A stretch of 64,000 bases of DNA from Dyella jiangningensis. GTDB taxonomy: Bacteria > Pseudomonadota > Gammaproteobacteria > Xanthomonadales > Rhodanobacteraceae. The position numbers and the translations under genes are program-made. The notes beneath the pieces are model-generated. The model was not told where the DNA came from. It saw nothing but the letters and a program-made list of their open reading frames with translations, and made no database searches. The stretch is from contig CP007444.1 of NCBI GenBank assembly GCA_000632805.1, positions 2,964,772 through 3,028,771 of the forward strand, in the 5' to 3' direction. Numbering within the stretch: position 1 is the stretch's first letter; each line of letters opens with the position of its first letter. Shown here in pieces: positions 26,148 to 34,426 of this stretch.

Positions 26148-28199
26148 TCAGTGGTTGGGTATCAGCTCCAGCGTCAGCACCTGGAACGGCGCGAGCTCGA
26201 TGGTCTGGGCGTGGTCGGCATCCAGTTCACGCGGTTGCTGCGAGGCATCCGCCTGCCAGGGACTGCGCGCCCGGAACTGGCGCGCGCCGCCTTGCGGCAA
26301 TTCGAGTTGCTTGGCCAGGTCGATCACTGCCAGCTGAGGATGGTCGCTTGGATTGCGCAGAGTCAGGATGGCCTTGGCCGGCGTCCACGCGGCCCAGCCA
26401 TAGACGTCCAGACGTCCCGGGTCGCCGCCGACCCAATGCGTATCCTTCAACACCCGCGCGTTGGCGCGTGACCACTTGGCGGCTTCGGCGAGCATGTCCC
26501 AGTCGGCGCTGCTCAGCAGCGACGGCGTGATGTACAGCTCCTGCAGCTGCGTGCCGGTACCGAAGTAGGAATGCACTTCGTTGGCGAAGTCGTGCCCCGG
26601 ATCGGTGTTGAGCCGCTTGTTCTCCTTCGCATAGATGATGCCGTGGAGCATCAGCGAGTTGAGCGGGAACAGCGGGCCCTTCACCACGATGTTGCGGTAC
26701 GTCTCGCGGTCGCGATAGGTGATCCAGCGCTCGCGCTCGGTGCCCACGCCCGCATGCCAGTCGTCCTCGCCGTCGCGCCATATGGAATCCGCGTAACGCA
26801 GCCAGAACGGCGACGCCAGCGTACCCGTGGTGAGGTTGATGTAGAGATCGGGCTTGGCCTTGCGCAGGTCATCGATCAATGCGATGGCCGCATCGAAGTC
26901 GCTGCTGAAACGGCTGCCCGGGAACACCTTGTCCGCGTTGCCGGTGCCGTCAAACTTGAACTGGTTGACGCCATCGTTGCGCACCAGGTCCAGCGTCACG
27001 TCGTGGAAGCGCTGGTAGTACTTCGGACCGGACAGCGCGAGGCCTCCGTCGATGATCTCGTAACCGTTTGCCTGGCCGTTCTTTACGCGCTCCTGCTTCG
27101 GCGGGCCGTAACCGCCCCACGGCGACAGCCACATGCCCGGCGCAGCGTTGTATTTCGCGGCTGCATCGCGCAGCGGGGCAAAGCCGTGCGGAAAATCCTT
27201 GCTGAAGTTCCAGCCGCCGCTGCGGTCGTCCCATCCATCATCGAACAAAAACGAATCCAGCTTCACGCCGCGCTTGACCGACAGCTCCTCACCGAAGGCG
27301 TGGATACGCTCCAGCGCCTGCGCCTCGGTATACGGCGTGAAGTAGCCGATGTCGTACCAGGAGTTGTAGTGCAGGAAAGTGCGATAGGGATGCGCGCGCT
27401 CGCGTTCCACATAGGCAAGGAAATCGCGGCGAAGCTGGTTGCCGTGCGTCACGCCCACTACCGCCGAATAGGTCATCGACTGGCCCTTGGGCAGCGGCAG
27501 GCCACGGTCGATCCACAGCTTGACGCGATTGCCCCACGCCTCGCTGGACGAGAGCGGATGTTCGAAGCCGAAGTAGTCGGGGCCGGCCACCACCGGCGAA
27601 CCGGAGACTGAACCTACCACTTCGGTGTTCTCGGCCTTGGCCTGCAGCAGGTCGACACGCGAGATGTCCTCGTCCTGCTTGAGCGCGGTGACCGTCACGA
27701 TTTCGCGCAGATAATCCGAACCCTCGCGCTGCACCCATTGCCACTCGATGCGCAGGCGGCCGTCGGTATCGCCGAAGGTGGCGCTGATGGCACGACCCGG
27801 CACACGTTCGGCTTCGCGGGAAGCCTTGGGGTCGGCCTTGAGCTTGCTCTCCTTCGGCGTCGACAGCAGCTTCAGTTGCGTGGTGTCGAGTTTGCGGCCG
27901 TCGCGATAGGTGAGCACGAACGGTTGGCTGACCGGGATGTCGAGCGTGTTGATGCGGTCGCTCACCACCATGTCGGCCAGCTTGCCGTCGGCAAGATTCC
28001 AGCGCACGCCGATGGACGCGTTGCCGAAATTCGCTCCGGCCGGTGCCGCTGAAACGACACCGGCAGCCACGCCGAGCGCGGATGCCAGGACAACGCCGAT
28101 GTACGCCGGTGTGCGCAACGACGGATGCCGTACGTGCACGGCTGCGTGCCTGCCCCGCATGACGCCGCTGGCGCGGCATCCCCCAACCACTTCGTTCAT
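26148..28199 (-). CDS. Clan GH-D-like glycoside hydrolase (alpha-galactosidase/alpha-GalNAcase relatives)
   Basis: A 683-residue exported protein. A hydrophobic signal at about 33-52 ends near VSAAPAG. An N-terminal beta-domain (about 55-290) precedes a catalytic barrel. FLFDDGWDD (D320, D321) is like the DDGW of GH36, and FKFDGTGN has D417 where clan GH-D enzymes keep the nucleophile. WLSPWGGYG and a C-terminal beta-domain follow. Relatives in databases are sometimes labelled 'enterotoxin', a misleading name. Activity on alpha-galactose or alpha-GalNAc is suggested by the fold and by the AgaS/tagatose-6-phosphate genes upstream, but the family is divergent and the specificity is not readable. 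ATG 28199 has GAGG eight bases upstream; GTG 28208 is in frame but has no site. Confidence 0.7.
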   Translation of the reverse strand: MNEVVGGCRASGVMRGRHAAVHVRHPSLRTPAYIGVVLASALGVAAGVVSAAPAGANFGNASIGVRWNLADGKLADMVVSDRINTLDIPVSQPFVLTYRDGRKLDTTQLKLLSTPKESKLKADPKASREAERVPGRAISATFGDTDGRLRIEWQWVQREGSDYLREIVTVTALKQDEDISRVDLLQAKAENTEVVGSVSGSPVVAGPDYFGFEHPLSSSEAWGNRVKLWIDRGLPLPKGQSMTYSAVVGVTHGNQLRRDFLAYVERERAHPYRTFLHYNSWYDIGYFTPYTEAQALERIHAFGEELSVKRGVKLDSFLFDDGWDDRSGGWNFSKDFPHGFAPLRDAAAKYNAAPGMWLSPWGGYGPPKQERVKNGQANGYEIIDGGLALSGPKYYQRFHDVTLDLVRNDGVNQFKFDGTGNADKVFPGSRFSSDFDAAIALIDDLRKAKPDLYINLTTGTLASPFWLRYADSIWRDGEDDWHAGVGTERERWITYRDRETYRNIVVKGPLFPLNSLMLHGIIYAKENKRLNTDPGHDFANEVHSYFGTGTQLQELYITPSLLSSADWDMLAEAAKWSRANARVLKDTHWVGGDPGRLDVYGWAAWTPAKAILTLRNPSDHPQLAVIDLAKQLELPQGGARQFRARSPWQADASQQPRELDADHAQTIELAPFQVLTLELIPNH

Positions 28200-28296
28200 G
28201 CCATCCACCTCGCTTGTTGTCTGCTGCCTTCCCCTGCAGCGCGAAAATCATCGATAGGCCGCGAATTTCCGAGGCTTGGTTTGACCCGTCGTCGCC

Positions 28297-29229
28297 TCAG
28301 CCTTCCAGCCTTTGCATCTGCACCTGGCCCAGCAGTGCATCGACGCACTCGCGCCGCACGTAGCCGGTTTCTTCATCCATCGCGTTCGCTGCGCCGCAGG
28401 CCACACCCAGGCGCAGCGCCACGTGCATGGGCTCGCCGCGCTTGAGCGCGACCGCGAAGCCCGCCAACAGGCAGTCGCCCGAGCCCACGGTGTTCGTGCT
28501 GTGCGCCAAGGCGATGGAGGCATGCCAGGCCACGCGGCCATCGAAGGCCACCGCACCTTCCGCACCCATCGTCACCACCGGCTGCGCAATGCCGCGCGCG
28601 TACAGCGCGCGCGCCACATCAGCAGCATCGCGAAGCGTGCGCACCGGGCCATTGGCCAGGCTGGAGGCTTCGTCCCGATTGGGTTTCAACAAGTGCGCAC
28701 CGGAATCGGCCGCGTATTGCAGGGCCTCGCCGCTGGCATCGACCAGGCTGGGTACGCCCGCTGCCGTGGCCTGTCGCACCATCAACGCATAGGTATCGGG
28801 ACCGAAACCACGTGGCAGGCTGCCCGACATCACCAACAGCTCGCTCTCTTCGGCACAGCGCCACCACGTGCGCAACAACTGTTCGCGCACGGCAGTGGAT
28901 ACCTCTGGCCCGGGGCTGAGCAGCTCGGTGAAGCGTCCCTCGCGCTCACGCACGGCAATGCAAGTGCGCAGCGGCTGATCAATCTCGACGCCATGGAACA
29001 GCACGCCGCGTTCGGCCATGCGACGCGTGATGAGGTTGCGATGCGCGACATCGGTAAGCCCCACCAGCTGCACGCGTTCGCCCAGCGCGGCGATGGTCTG
29101 CGCCACGTGCAGGCCTTTGCCGCCGGGATAGAGCTCCGCGCGCGATGCGCGCTGCACGGCGCCTGGCACCAACGCATCGAGCAGGAACAGATGATCGATC
29201 GCGGTGTTGAAGCCGGCGACGGTGATCAT
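28297..29229 (-). CDS. PfkB-family hexose-phosphate kinase (tagatose-6-phosphate / fructose-1-phosphate kinase type)
   Basis: A 310-residue cytoplasmic kinase of the LacC/FruK subgroup, which phosphorylates ketohexose monophosphates to bisphosphates. Seen: N-terminal FNTAIDHLF, the substrate signature YPGGKGLHVAQTIAALG, LVMSGSLPRGFGPDTY, LLKPNRDEA and the ATP/anion-hole motif TVGSGDCLLAGF, where the Asp is catalytic. In context the likely substrate is tagatose 6-phosphate made by the AgaS-like enzyme, giving tagatose 1,6-bisphosphate for the aldolase at 31413. Its ATG overlaps the TGA of the upstream kinase by four bases (ATGA, 29226-29229), so the two are probably translationally coupled. 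Confidence 0.85.
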   Translation of the reverse strand: MITVAGFNTAIDHLFLLDALVPGAVQRASRAELYPGGKGLHVAQTIAALGERVQLVGLTDVAHRNLITRRMAERGVLFHGVEIDQPLRTCIAVREREGRFTELLSPGPEVSTAVREQLLRTWWRCAEESELLVMSGSLPRGFGPDTYALMVRQATAAGVPSLVDASGEALQYAADSGAHLLKPNRDEASSLANGPVRTLRDAADVARALYARGIAQPVVTMGAEGAVAFDGRVAWHASIALAHSTNTVGSGDCLLAGFAVALKRGEPMHVALRLGVACGAANAMDEETGYVRRECVDALLGQVQMQRLEG

Positions 29230-30152
29230 GGTGTTCCTGCCAGCAGTCGCCGCACATCCGATGCGTCTGCCTGGGTCGCGGTGCCACCGACGCCACGCGT
29301 GGAAAGACCGCCGCACGCGGCGCCCCAACGCAGGCTTTCACGCAGTGACAAACTACGTCGCCATGCGTGCAGGAAGCCGGCGTCGAAGGAATCGCCCGCG
29401 CCGGTGCTGTCGACTGCGTCGACGCGAATGGCCGGCACCGCCAGCACGTCGCCATCGTCACCCAGCGTGATGGCGCCCTCGGCGCCGCACTTGATCACCG
29501 TGCGCGTCACGCCATTCGCAAAGGCCTGCAGCGCTTGCTGCGGCGTGGCCGCGCCGCTGATCGCGCACGCTTCCAATGCGTTCGGCAGGAACACATCAAG
29601 CAATGGAAGCAGTTCGCGCAGCACACTGCCCCACTGCTGCGCCGGATCGAAACCGGGATCGAGCGAGGTGGTGACACCGCAAACGCGAGCGCGCGCAAGC
29701 AAGGCGCCCAGGCCGGACTGCAGGCCCTGCTGCAGGTAGTACGAAGACACATGCAGGTGGCCGGCCTGGCTGAGCAGGTCGTCGCTGATGTCTTCGGCGC
29801 GCAACGCGGTGATCGCGCCGGGATAGGTCACCAGCGCGCGATCGTGCGCCGCCGACAGTGCCACGGTGAGCCCCGTGCGCAGGGTCGCATCGCGGCGCAC
29901 GGCGTGGGTGTCGATGCCTGCACCACGCAGTGCGTCGACGCAATAATCACCCCAACTGTCCTGCCCCGCGACGCCGGCAAACAGCACGCCGTCGCCCAGC
30001 TTCGCCATGCCCATCGCGCAGATCATCGACGAGCTGCCCGGCCCTTGCCGGAATCCTTCCACCAGTACTTCGCGGCCGAACGCCGGCAGTTCGTTGCACC
30101 CGGTGAACACCAGGTCTGCATTGATCTCGCCGGCGACGAGCACGGGTTTCAT
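29226..30152 (-). CDS. PfkB/ribokinase-family sugar kinase
   Basis: A 308-residue sugar kinase closer to ribokinase than to LacC. Motifs: VAGEINADLVF at the start, FRQGPGSSSMICAMGMAKLG, FAGVAGQDSWG, DPGFDP, LPNALEA and the catalytic STGAGDSFDAGFLHAW. Members phosphorylate a primary hydroxyl of a free sugar, so it may make the 6-phosphate (of galactosamine, N-acetylgalactosamine or a similar sugar) that feeds AgaS. That substrate is inference from context. It sits between the AgaS-like gene and the second kinase with ATGA overlaps on both sides. It is not a duplicate of the next kinase: the two share only family motifs. Confidence 0.8.
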   Translation of the reverse strand: MKPVLVAGEINADLVFTGCNELPAFGREVLVEGFRQGPGSSSMICAMGMAKLGDGVLFAGVAGQDSWGDYCVDALRGAGIDTHAVRRDATLRTGLTVALSAAHDRALVTYPGAITALRAEDISDDLLSQAGHLHVSSYYLQQGLQSGLGALLARARVCGVTTSLDPGFDPAQQWGSVLRELLPLLDVFLPNALEACAISGAATPQQALQAFANGVTRTVIKCGAEGAITLGDDGDVLAVPAIRVDAVDSTGAGDSFDAGFLHAWRRSLSLRESLRWGAACGGLSTRGVGGTATQADASDVRRLLAGTP

Positions 30153-31354
30153 GCGCCGCCCTCCGCGTGGATGGCGAAGGACTCCACCACGCGCGTGAGC
30201 ACGCCCTGCGAAGGCGCATCGGGCCGCTGTTCCAGCGCCAGGCAGCGGAAGAATGCAAGCAGCTGGCCCACCACTACATGCACCATCTGCTGCTGCGCTT
30301 CTTCCAGCGCGTACAGGCCTGGCAGGTCGATGGCGATGCCCTTGGGTCCGATCACGTCCTCGGGAATGGACTCGCCCACCACCACGCGCGTACCGCCAAG
30401 GTTCTTGCGGTTGAGTTCGCGCAGCAGGTCGTATTCGTAACCGCGCACGCCGGGTTCGCCGGAAAGGAACGCGACGACGAGGCAGTGTTCGTCGAGCCAC
30501 GACATCGGGCCATGTCGAAGGCCAAGGAAGGTTTCAGGCAATACACGCACGGCGCCGCCGGACATCTCCAGCATCTTCAGTGCCGACTCGCGCGCCGCGC
30601 CCAGTGCCGCGCCACTGCCGAGATAGACGGCTGCAGGGACGACCTGCTGCGCGGCATGCGCCAATGCATCGCCGTAGCGCGCTAACACCTGGCCGGCGAC
30701 GGCCGCAGCGGCATCGGCCAGGCGGGCGTCGCCTTCGCTCGATGCGCCATGGCGCAGGCCACTGCAACCCAGCAGCAGGTTGGTGAAGCTGCTGGTCATC
30801 ACCAGGCTGCGATCGTTGGTGCGCTCGTCGAGCTGCAGCACATGCATGCGCGGCTCATCGCGGTAGCGCGTCGCCAGCTTGCCCTGCGCGTTGCAGGTCA
30901 CGGCGAGGTGCGCATAGCCGGGTTCAGCCGCCAGCACCTGGTCGACCACGCCGGTGCTTTCCGGGCTGTCGCCCGAGCGCGCGATCGATACCAGCAGGCC
31001 GCGCCCACCCGGCAGCACCCCGCGACGCGAAGTCAGCAACGTGCCGGCGGGGATCGCCATGCAGGGAATGCCCAGTGCCGACTGCAACACCGGCGCCACG
31101 CACTCGCCCACGTAGACCGAACTGCCTGAGCCGGTCAGCACGATGTGCGCGGGCTGCGCGGCGAGCAGCGATTTCAGCATCGAGCGCGTGCCCGCGTCGG
31201 CGAGGCGGGCGGCGGTGTCACGCCAGGTGGCGGGCTGCTGGAGGATCTCGCGCAGCGTGTCGGCGTAACCCAGCCTTTGCTGTTCGGCGACGGGGGCGGC
31301 TTGCAGGGAATCCAGCATCGAAACACTCGCGGCGGGTTTGACAGGCATGGTCAT
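30149..31354 (-). CDS. agaS: SIS-domain aldose-ketose isomerase/deaminase, AgaS-like
   Basis: A 401-residue protein with two SIS (sugar isomerase) domains. The first has VLTGSGSSVYVGECVAP and LLVSIARSGDSPES. The second has VYLGSGAALGAARESALKMLEMSGG and the active-site-like ETFLGLRHGPMSW. AgaS converts galactosamine 6-phosphate to tagatose 6-phosphate with release of ammonia. Length and motifs fit AgaS better than GlmS, which would have an extra glutaminase domain. It is first in the minus-strand kinase operon and diverges from the aldolase across a region with AgaR-like half-sites. No clear ribosome site precedes ATG 31354, and the ATG at 31348 is also possible. Confidence 0.8.
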   Translation of the reverse strand: MTMPVKPAASVSMLDSLQAAPVAEQQRLGYADTLREILQQPATWRDTAARLADAGTRSMLKSLLAAQPAHIVLTGSGSSVYVGECVAPVLQSALGIPCMAIPAGTLLTSRRGVLPGGRGLLVSIARSGDSPESTGVVDQVLAAEPGYAHLAVTCNAQGKLATRYRDEPRMHVLQLDERTNDRSLVMTSSFTNLLLGCSGLRHGASSEGDARLADAAAAVAGQVLARYGDALAHAAQQVVPAAVYLGSGAALGAARESALKMLEMSGGAVRVLPETFLGLRHGPMSWLDEHCLVVAFLSGEPGVRGYEYDLLRELNRKNLGGTRVVVGESIPEDVIGPKGIAIDLPGLYALEEAQQQMVHVVVGQLLAFFRCLALEQRPDAPSQGVLTRVVESFAIHAEGGA

Positions 31355-31373
31355 CTGATGAAATATGGTGTAA

Positions 31374-31418
31374 AACGAAATCTAACGAAACCTCCATACC
31401 ACGGTATTCGAAATGAAA
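31374..31418. promoter_or_regulatory. Candidate AgaR/DeoR-type operator between agaS and the aldolase
   Basis: On the minus strand TTTCGTT occurs at 31390-31384 and again at 31380-31374, exactly 10 bases apart. A third site, TTTCATTTCG (31418-31409), overlaps the aldolase start codon. Enterobacterial AgaR is known to bind repeated TTTCRT units (consensus containing TTTCRTTTYR), and the last site fits that 10-base core. A palindrome ATACC-AC-GGTAT (31396-31407) lies between them. The DeoR-family gene at 33601 is the obvious candidate to bind here and control both directions. Confidence 0.6.
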
Positions 31419-32330
31419 CACAACTTGCAAGCGCCTTCGTTTTCGTCGACCCAGCTGGCTTCGTTGCCCCTTTCGCATGGCAAGCGCACCCGCCTGTGGC
31501 GCCTGCTGTACGGCAGCGGCCCGCGCAACGGCTCGTTGCTGGTGTTGCCGCTGGACCAGGGCCTGGAGCACGGCCCGACCGACTTTTTCCCCCACCCGCC
31601 GGCCGTCGACCCGGGCTACCAGTTCGAGCTCGCGGCGGCCGGCGGCTTTTCCGCCATCGCGCTGGGCATCGGTCTGGCCGAGAAGTACATGACCGAGTAC
31701 TGCGGCCGCGTGCCGCTGATCCTCAAGCTCAACGGCAAGACCAATATCCCCAGCGATGCGGAAGCCACCTCGCCGTTGTTCGCGTCAGTGGAAGACGCGG
31801 TGCGCCTGGGCGCCGACGCGGTGGGCTACACCATGTACGTGGGTTCGCCGCGCCAGCACGACGAGTTCCGCCAGTTCGAAAAGGTGCGACAGGATTGCGA
31901 GCGCTTCGGCATGCCGCTGGTGCTGTGGTCGTACCCGCGCGGCAGCGCAGTGAACGCCAAGGGCGGCACCAATACGCTGTTTGCGCAGGACTACGCCGCG
32001 CGCGTGGCATTGGAGCTGGGGGCGGACATCGTGAAGCTGCACGAGCCCAACGACAGCGTGGCCAATGTGCCTGCGCCGTACGACAAGCTGCAGGAAGACG
32101 CTGGCGCACGCTGCGCACGCGTGGTGCGTTCGGCCGGCCGCACGATGGTGCTGTTCTCCGGCGGCGAGAAGAACGACGACGACGACGCCGTGCTGCGCAA
32201 GGTGGAGTTCTACATGCAGAGCGGCGCCAGCGGCGTGATGTTCGGCCGCAACATGTGGCTGCGTCCGTTCGACCAGGCGGTGGCGTTGACGCGCCAGGCG
32301 CACGAGATCATGGCGCGCTACCCGCGCTGA
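31413..32330 (+). CDS. Class I fructose/tagatose-bisphosphate aldolase (FbaB/DhnA family)
   Basis: A 305-residue Schiff-base aldolase of the archaeal-type class I family. Seen: VLPLDQGLEHGP, ILKLNGKTN, the conserved VGYTMYVGS and VLWSYPRG, GADIVKLHEP with the probable Schiff-base lysine, and VLFSGGEKN near the phosphate-binding end. It would split tagatose 1,6-bisphosphate or fructose 1,6-bisphosphate to glyceraldehyde-3-phosphate and dihydroxyacetone phosphate. Substrate choice is inferred from the AgaS and LacC-like genes across the divergent promoter. The ATG at 31413 lacks a good ribosome site and overlaps a candidate operator half-site. The amidohydrolase gene begins 14 bases after its stop. 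Confidence 0.88.
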   Translation: MKHNLQAPSFSSTQLASLPLSHGKRTRLWRLLYGSGPRNGSLLVLPLDQGLEHGPTDFFPHPPAVDPGYQFELAAAGGFSAIALGIGLAEKYMTEYCGRVPLILKLNGKTNIPSDAEATSPLFASVEDAVRLGADAVGYTMYVGSPRQHDEFRQFEKVRQDCERFGMPLVLWSYPRGSAVNAKGGTNTLFAQDYAARVALELGADIVKLHEPNDSVANVPAPYDKLQEDAGARCARVVRSAGRTMVLFSGGEKNDDDDAVLRKVEFYMQSGASGVMFGRNMWLRPFDQAVALTRQAHEIMARYPR

Positions 32331-32344
32331 CGCAGGACGTGACG

Positions 32345-33604
32345 ATGCTGCGCGCGACCCCACGCGACCGGCGGCGCTTCGACCCCGAGCGCCGCCGCAT
32401 TCTCTCTGCCACACGCACCGGCTGCGGCTGCTGCGCGCCGCCGATGCTGGCCGGCGGCAGCGGCAAGAACCCTCTGGAGACGGCGATGGCGCCGCAGGGC
32501 GAGAACCTTCGCCTCAGCGACTTCCAGCCACGCAGCATGCTGCACGTGCCCTCCACGCGCGTGGAAAAGCCCGCATTCCCGCTGATCGACGTGCATACGC
32601 ACTTGAGCTGGATGAGCGAAACGCGCAGCGGCGTGTCGCTGGGCGAAGCCATGAGCTACTTTGCCGATCCCGCCGAGCTGTTGCCGCTGATGGATCGCAA
32701 GGGCATCCGCACCATGGTCAACCTCACCGGCGGCACCGGCCGCGGGCTGGAGGAGACCATCGCGCGCTTCGACGCCGTGGCGCCCGGCCGCTTCCGCACC
32801 ATGACGGAGCCTTCGTTCGCGCTGTTCAATGAAGCGGACTACCCGCGGCTGCAGGCCGAGGCGATCGAACATGCGCATCGCGTGGGCGCGGCAGGCCTGA
32901 AGCTTTTGAAGACGCTGGGCCTGTATCTGCGCGAAGGCATCGACCAGGGCGAGCTGGTGACCGTGGACGACGCACGCTTCGCCCCGATGTGGGAGACCTG
33001 CGGCGCGCTGAAGATGCCGGTGTTCATCCACACCTCCGACCCCGAGGCGTTCTTCCTGCCCGGCGACAGCACCAACGAGCGCTACGAGGAACTGGCGCGC
33101 CATCCCGACTGGTCGTTCTACGGCCCGGAATACCCCAGCCATCGCGACCTGCTCGCCGCGCGCAATCGCGTGATCGCGCGCCACCCGGGCACCACGTTCG
33201 TGCTGATGCACGTGGGCAACCAGGCCGAAGACCTGGCCGCCATCGCCGACTGCATGGCACGCCACCCCAACGTGCAGGTGGACATCAGCGCGCGCATCGG
33301 CGAGCTGGGCCGCCAGCCCCGTGCGGCGCGGCGTTTCTTCGAGCGATACCAGGACCGCATCCTGTTCGGTACCGATGCCGTGCCGCCGCCCTACGGCAAC
33401 GACGTGCCCCAGCAGCTGCTGTGCGACGAGCTGTACGAGATCTACTACCGCTTCCTGGAGACAGAGGACGAATATTTCGATTACGCTCCTGCCGCCGTAC
33501 CGCCGCAGGGGCGCTGGTCGATCTACGGCGTCGGCCTGCCGCGCGAGATCCTGCGCAAGCTGTACCACGACAACGCCGCCCGTCTCCTAGGAATGGACCC
33601 ATGA
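32345..33604 (+). CDS. Amidohydrolase-2-family metal-dependent hydrolase
   Basis: A 419-residue TIM-barrel hydrolase. LIDVHTHLSW supplies the first metal-binding HxH, followed by VFIHTSD, VLMHVGNQAED and ILFGTDAVPPP, the order of metal ligands seen in the amidohydrolase-2 family (decarboxylases and hydrolases). It lies in the aldolase-regulator operon, so one attractive but unproven role is deacetylation of N-acetyl amino-sugar phosphate, normally done by the unrelated-looking AgaA/NagA, which is missing here. Start: ATG 32345 has AGGA nearby and GC-rich third positions after it. ATG 32486, with GGAG six bases upstream, is a good alternative giving 372 residues. It overlaps the regulator by ATGA. 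Confidence 0.8.
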   Translation: MLRATPRDRRRFDPERRRILSATRTGCGCCAPPMLAGGSGKNPLETAMAPQGENLRLSDFQPRSMLHVPSTRVEKPAFPLIDVHTHLSWMSETRSGVSLGEAMSYFADPAELLPLMDRKGIRTMVNLTGGTGRGLEETIARFDAVAPGRFRTMTEPSFALFNEADYPRLQAEAIEHAHRVGAAGLKLLKTLGLYLREGIDQGELVTVDDARFAPMWETCGALKMPVFIHTSDPEAFFLPGDSTNERYEELARHPDWSFYGPEYPSHRDLLAARNRVIARHPGTTFVLMHVGNQAEDLAAIADCMARHPNVQVDISARIGELGRQPRAARRFFERYQDRILFGTDAVPPPYGNDVPQQLLCDELYEIYYRFLETEDEYFDYAPAAVPPQGRWSIYGVGLPREILRKLYHDNAARLLGMDP

Positions 33605-34404
33605 CGACCCGACGCAAGGCTGCACCGCCGCCCAAACTGCTGGTGGAAGAGCGTCGCCGTCGCATCGTGGAGATGGTGAACCAGCAAGGCCGGGTCACCG
33701 TGGACGAACTGGTCGCGCTGTTCGATATCTCCGCCGTCACCATCCGCGCCGACCTGGAAGCGCTCGATCGCGCCGGCACCATCAGCCGCTCGCACGGCGG
33801 CGCCCTGCCCGCGGCACCTGCCACGCTGGACACACCGCTCAACATCAAGGAAACGCGCCACCACGCGCAGAAGCGCCGCATCGGCCAGGCCGCTGCGCGG
33901 CTGATCGAGGACGGCGACACCATCATCCTCGACTCCGGCTCCACCACGGTGGAGATCGCGCGGCAGATCCGCCAGCAGAAGTGGACCTCGCTCACGGTGA
34001 TCACCAACGCGCTGAACATCGCGATGGAGCTTTCCGCGCTGCCGTCGGTGCGCGTGATGATGCTGGGCGGCCTGCTGCGGCAGACCTCCTACTCGCTGGC
34101 CGGCCCCGATGCCGAGCAGGCACTGTCGCGCCTGTCGGCCGACCGCCTGTTCCTGGGCGTGGACGGCCTGGACCCGGACGTGGGCGTGACCACGCCCGAT
34201 CCGCTGGAAGCCTCGCTCAATGCGCTGATGATCCGCGTCTCCCGCCAGACTGTCGCGGTGCTGGACGCGAGCAAGTTCGGCCAGCGCAGCCTGTCGGTGA
34301 TCGCGCCGGTCGGCGACCTTGACCTGGTAATCAGCGATACCGCCGCGCCCGCCGAATACGTGCAGGCGCTGGAAGCCAAGGGCGTGAAGACGCAGCTGGT
34401 CTGA
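33601..34404 (+). CDS. DeoR-family transcriptional regulator (AgaR-like)
   Basis: A 267-residue sugar-phosphate-responsive regulator. An N-terminal DeoR winged helix (RRRRIVEMVNQQGRVTVDEL, VTIRADLEALDRAGTISRSHGGA) is followed by the DeoRC sensor domain (IILDSGSTTVEIARQI, ITNALNIAMEL, VMMLGGLLRQTSYSLAGPDA, FLGVDGLDPDVGVTTPD). DeoR/AgaR proteins usually repress catabolic genes and are released by a phosphorylated intermediate such as galactosamine or tagatose 6-phosphate. The start ATG overlaps the TGA of the amidohydrolase (33601-33604). Its likely target is the TTTCRT-type repeat region at 31374-31418. Identification as AgaR rather than another DeoR protein rests on context. Confidence 0.85.
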   Translation: MTTRRKAAPPPKLLVEERRRRIVEMVNQQGRVTVDELVALFDISAVTIRADLEALDRAGTISRSHGGALPAAPATLDTPLNIKETRHHAQKRRIGQAAARLIEDGDTIILDSGSTTVEIARQIRQQKWTSLTVITNALNIAMELSALPSVRVMMLGGLLRQTSYSLAGPDAEQALSRLSADRLFLGVDGLDPDVGVTTPDPLEASLNALMIRVSRQTVAVLDASKFGQRSLSVIAPVGDLDLVISDTAAPAEYVQALEAKGVKTQLV

Positions 34405-34426
34405 AGCCCGCCGCTCGGCGGGAGCG

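Noticed and set aside
28297..34404. Sulfoquinovose (YihT/YihV/YihW-like) degradation as an alternative reading of the aldolase, kinase and DeoR genes
   Set aside because: The SIS-domain protein fits AgaS, there is no GH31 sulfoquinovosidase or YihS-type isomerase, and amino-sugar hydrolases surround the genes. It remains a weak alternative only.
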